Assembly: GCA_020636575.1 (NCBI GenBank)
Contig: JACJXP010000001.1
Coordinates: 744,001 to 808,000, forward strand
Reading direction: 5' to 3'
Length of the DNA stretch: 64,000 nt
Origin: Chitinophagales bacterium
GTDB taxonomy: Bacteria; Bacteroidota; Bacteroidia; Chitinophagales; Chitinophagaceae
Shown here: piece after piece, positions 62,610-64,000 of the stretch
Layout: every line of letters begins with the position of its first letter
Numbering within the stretch: the stretch's first letter is position 1
Made by a program: the position numbers and the translations under genes
Notes under the pieces: generated by a model
The model's database searches: none
What the model was told of the DNA's origin: nothing
The model's input: the letters and a program-made list of their open reading frames with translations, nothing else

Positions 62610-64000
62610 ATGAGGAGACTGCTTCCTTTATTAGGCATCATTCTGTTTGCCTGCCATTCACCTGAAGAAAATTCTCATATAAAACAGTTGGATGAGTTTT
62701 TAAAAGGCCAACAGGAATTATTCCGGTTCAATGGAAATGTGCTGGTAGCTGACCATGGCAAAATTGTTTATCAGCATTCTTTTGGCATGGCAGATTTTGA
62801 CAGCAACAGGCCATTGAATGACTCATCTGTTTTTGAACTGGCTTCTGTCAGTAAACAATTTACCGCTACAGCTATCCTGCTATTGAAAGACAGAGGAAAG
62901 CTTAAACTGACTGATTCGCTAAGACAGTACTTTCCTGAACTGCCTTATTCAAATATTACGCTTTGGCATATGTTGACCCATACATCCGGTCTGCCGGATT
63001 ATTTCTGGGAAATGATGAATGCCTGGGATACTTCAAAAATTGCTTTCAATAAAGATATGATAGCATTACTGGCTGATAAAAAACTCCCTGTCCTTTTTGA
63101 ACCCGGTGCAAAATGGGAATACAGTAATACAGCTTTTGTTATACTGGCCAGTATTGTAGAGAAGATATCAGGGCAGTCCTATAAAGACTTTATGGCTGAA
63201 AATATTTTTAAGCCACTAGGTATGAAACACACCCGTATCTATAATACCCGCCGGTCGCTTAAGGATACTATCCCCAATTATGCGTATGGATACATCTATA
63301 TTGATTCGCTAAAAAAATATGTGCTGCCTGATAATTATCCCGATACCCGGTTTGTGGTATTTATGGATGGCATCCAGGGAGATGGTATAGTTAATTCAAC
63401 TACCGGCGATCTGCTGATCTGGGACAGAGCAGTTAAAAACCACACATTACTTAAAGAAGAAACACAGAATGATATGCTGAAACAGCAATCCATTGCAGAT
63501 AGTACAAAAAAAGAATATTACGGCTATGGTGTTTTTTTGGAAAAGAATGATTTTGGAAATATCATCTCTCATTCCGGTGGCTGGCCGGGTTATAGCACTT
63601 TCCTGGCCCGGAATACAGATACTGATCAAACCTTTATTATACTCTCTAATAACAGTTCCGGTGTAACTGCTATCTTCAATGCTATACAAGATATTATGGC
63701 AGGCAAACCGGTAGTGATGCCCTACAAACACAAAGAGATCACTCTTGATTCTACAGCCTTAGATACATTTACAGGAACTTACCTGAGTCCAAATGAAATA
63801 AAATTAGAAAGGAGGGGCAGCAAGCTTTTCCGGGTTTCTCCCAATGGTTACTCAATTGAGCTAAAACCTGAATCAGCAACAAAGTTTTTTTACAGCGATG
63901 GTAGCGACCGCCAGATAGAATTTGAACTAACTGCAGATAATAAAATTGCAAAAACCTGGCTGATCGCTTATGGAACAAAAACTGAGCTATTGAAACAATA
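62610..64000 (+). CDS. serine hydrolase (beta-lactamase-like) lipoprotein, reaches window end
   Basis: An open frame of 463 codons runs from ATG 62610 to the last base; the final two bases, TA, may begin the stop codon. The leader RRLLPLLGIILFAC ends in a lipobox. Class C/PBP-type motifs: nucleophile Ser in LASVSKQF (SxxK), Tyr-x-Asn in WEYSNTAF, and HSGGWPGY in place of KTG. The C-terminal ~100 residues are a DUF3471-like beta domain. It is probably a D-Ala-type peptidase or esterase rather than a true beta-lactamase. Confidence 0.85.
   Translation, partial: MRRLLPLLGIILFACHSPEENSHIKQLDEFLKGQQELFRFNGNVLVADHGKIVYQHSFGMADFDSNRPLNDSSVFELASVSKQFTATAILLLKDRGKLKLTDSLRQYFPELPYSNITLWHMLTHTSGLPDYFWEMMNAWDTSKIAFNKDMIALLADKKLPVLFEPGAKWEYSNTAFVILASIVEKISGQSYKDFMAENIFKPLGMKHTRIYNTRRSLKDTIPNYAYGYIYIDSLKKYVLPDNYPDTRFVVFMDGIQGDGIVNSTTGDLLIWDRAVKNHTLLKEETQNDMLKQQSIADSTKKEYYGYGVFLEKNDFGNIISHSGGWPGYSTFLARNTDTDQTFIILSNNSSGVTAIFNAIQDIMAGKPVVMPYKHKEITLDSTALDTFTGTYLSPNEIKLERRGSKLFRVSPNGYSIELKPESATKFFYSDGSDRQIEFELTADNKIAKTWLIAYGTKTELLKQ

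Overview
This window looks like a chromosome segment from a Bacteroidota bacterium, most likely of the Chitinophagaceae type. The evidence is a full alternative complex III (actABCDEF) plus caa3-type oxidase operon, S46 dipeptidyl peptidase, tandem DUF3078 proteins, DUF5522, many short lipobox leaders, and promoter boxes of the TTTG / TAnnTTTG form. GC is moderate. I see no phage structural module, transposase, rRNA or CRISPR array.

Layout. 1-8.1 kb: a 5'-truncated TPR lipoprotein, a secreted S46 peptidase, small envelope proteins, an L-Ala-D/L-Glu-type dipeptide epimerase, a GNAT enzyme, a Crp-type regulator and a cupin. 8.2-15.8 kb: an alpha-glucoside locus. A leftward operon (PhyH dioxygenase, xylose-isomerase-like TIM barrel, secreted GH13, SLC45-like MFS) faces a rightward pair (cytoplasmic GH13 glucosidase, AraC regulator) across a 183-bp region with ordered repeats. 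15.8-24.5 kb: DUF389 protein, a double-[4Fe-4S] QueG/reductive-dehalogenase-like protein, DUF3179, a PQQ dehydrogenase-cytochrome c lipoprotein, a VOC protein and a TPR lipoprotein. 24.5-34.9 kb: korB, AhpD-like protein, small cytochrome c, amidase, acyl-CoA dehydrogenase with its MarR regulator, an alpha/beta hydrolase-GT2-ABC permease run, and an Lrp regulator.

34.95-35.2 kb holds the most unusual element: an apparently free-standing structured RNA (35011-35164) with a complete tRNA-like fold. It has a 7-bp acceptor, a Leu-like 3-bp D stem with an extra mini-hairpin, a 5-bp anticodon stem and a consensus T arm. Its variable arm is about 75 nt long. It has its own promoter-like boxes and a strong intrinsic terminator. 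After two DUF3078 genes come trmB, a DUF5522 gene and an alkyltransferase-like gene.

38.7-54.7 kb is one leftward respiratory block: actABCDEF, coxB, ctaD, ctaB, two subunit III genes and subunit IV, followed after an internal terminator-like hairpin by SCO and DUF420. Together these would carry electrons from quinol through alternative complex III to the caa3 oxidase, with heme and copper assembly encoded alongside. 54.9-64 kb: DUF6787, a VOC protein, purN, a carboxypeptidase-like-domain protein, a secreted tail-collar protein paired with a YadA-like/S74 fibre protein, a penicillin-acylase-family enzyme, and a serine hydrolase lipoprotein that runs into the right edge.
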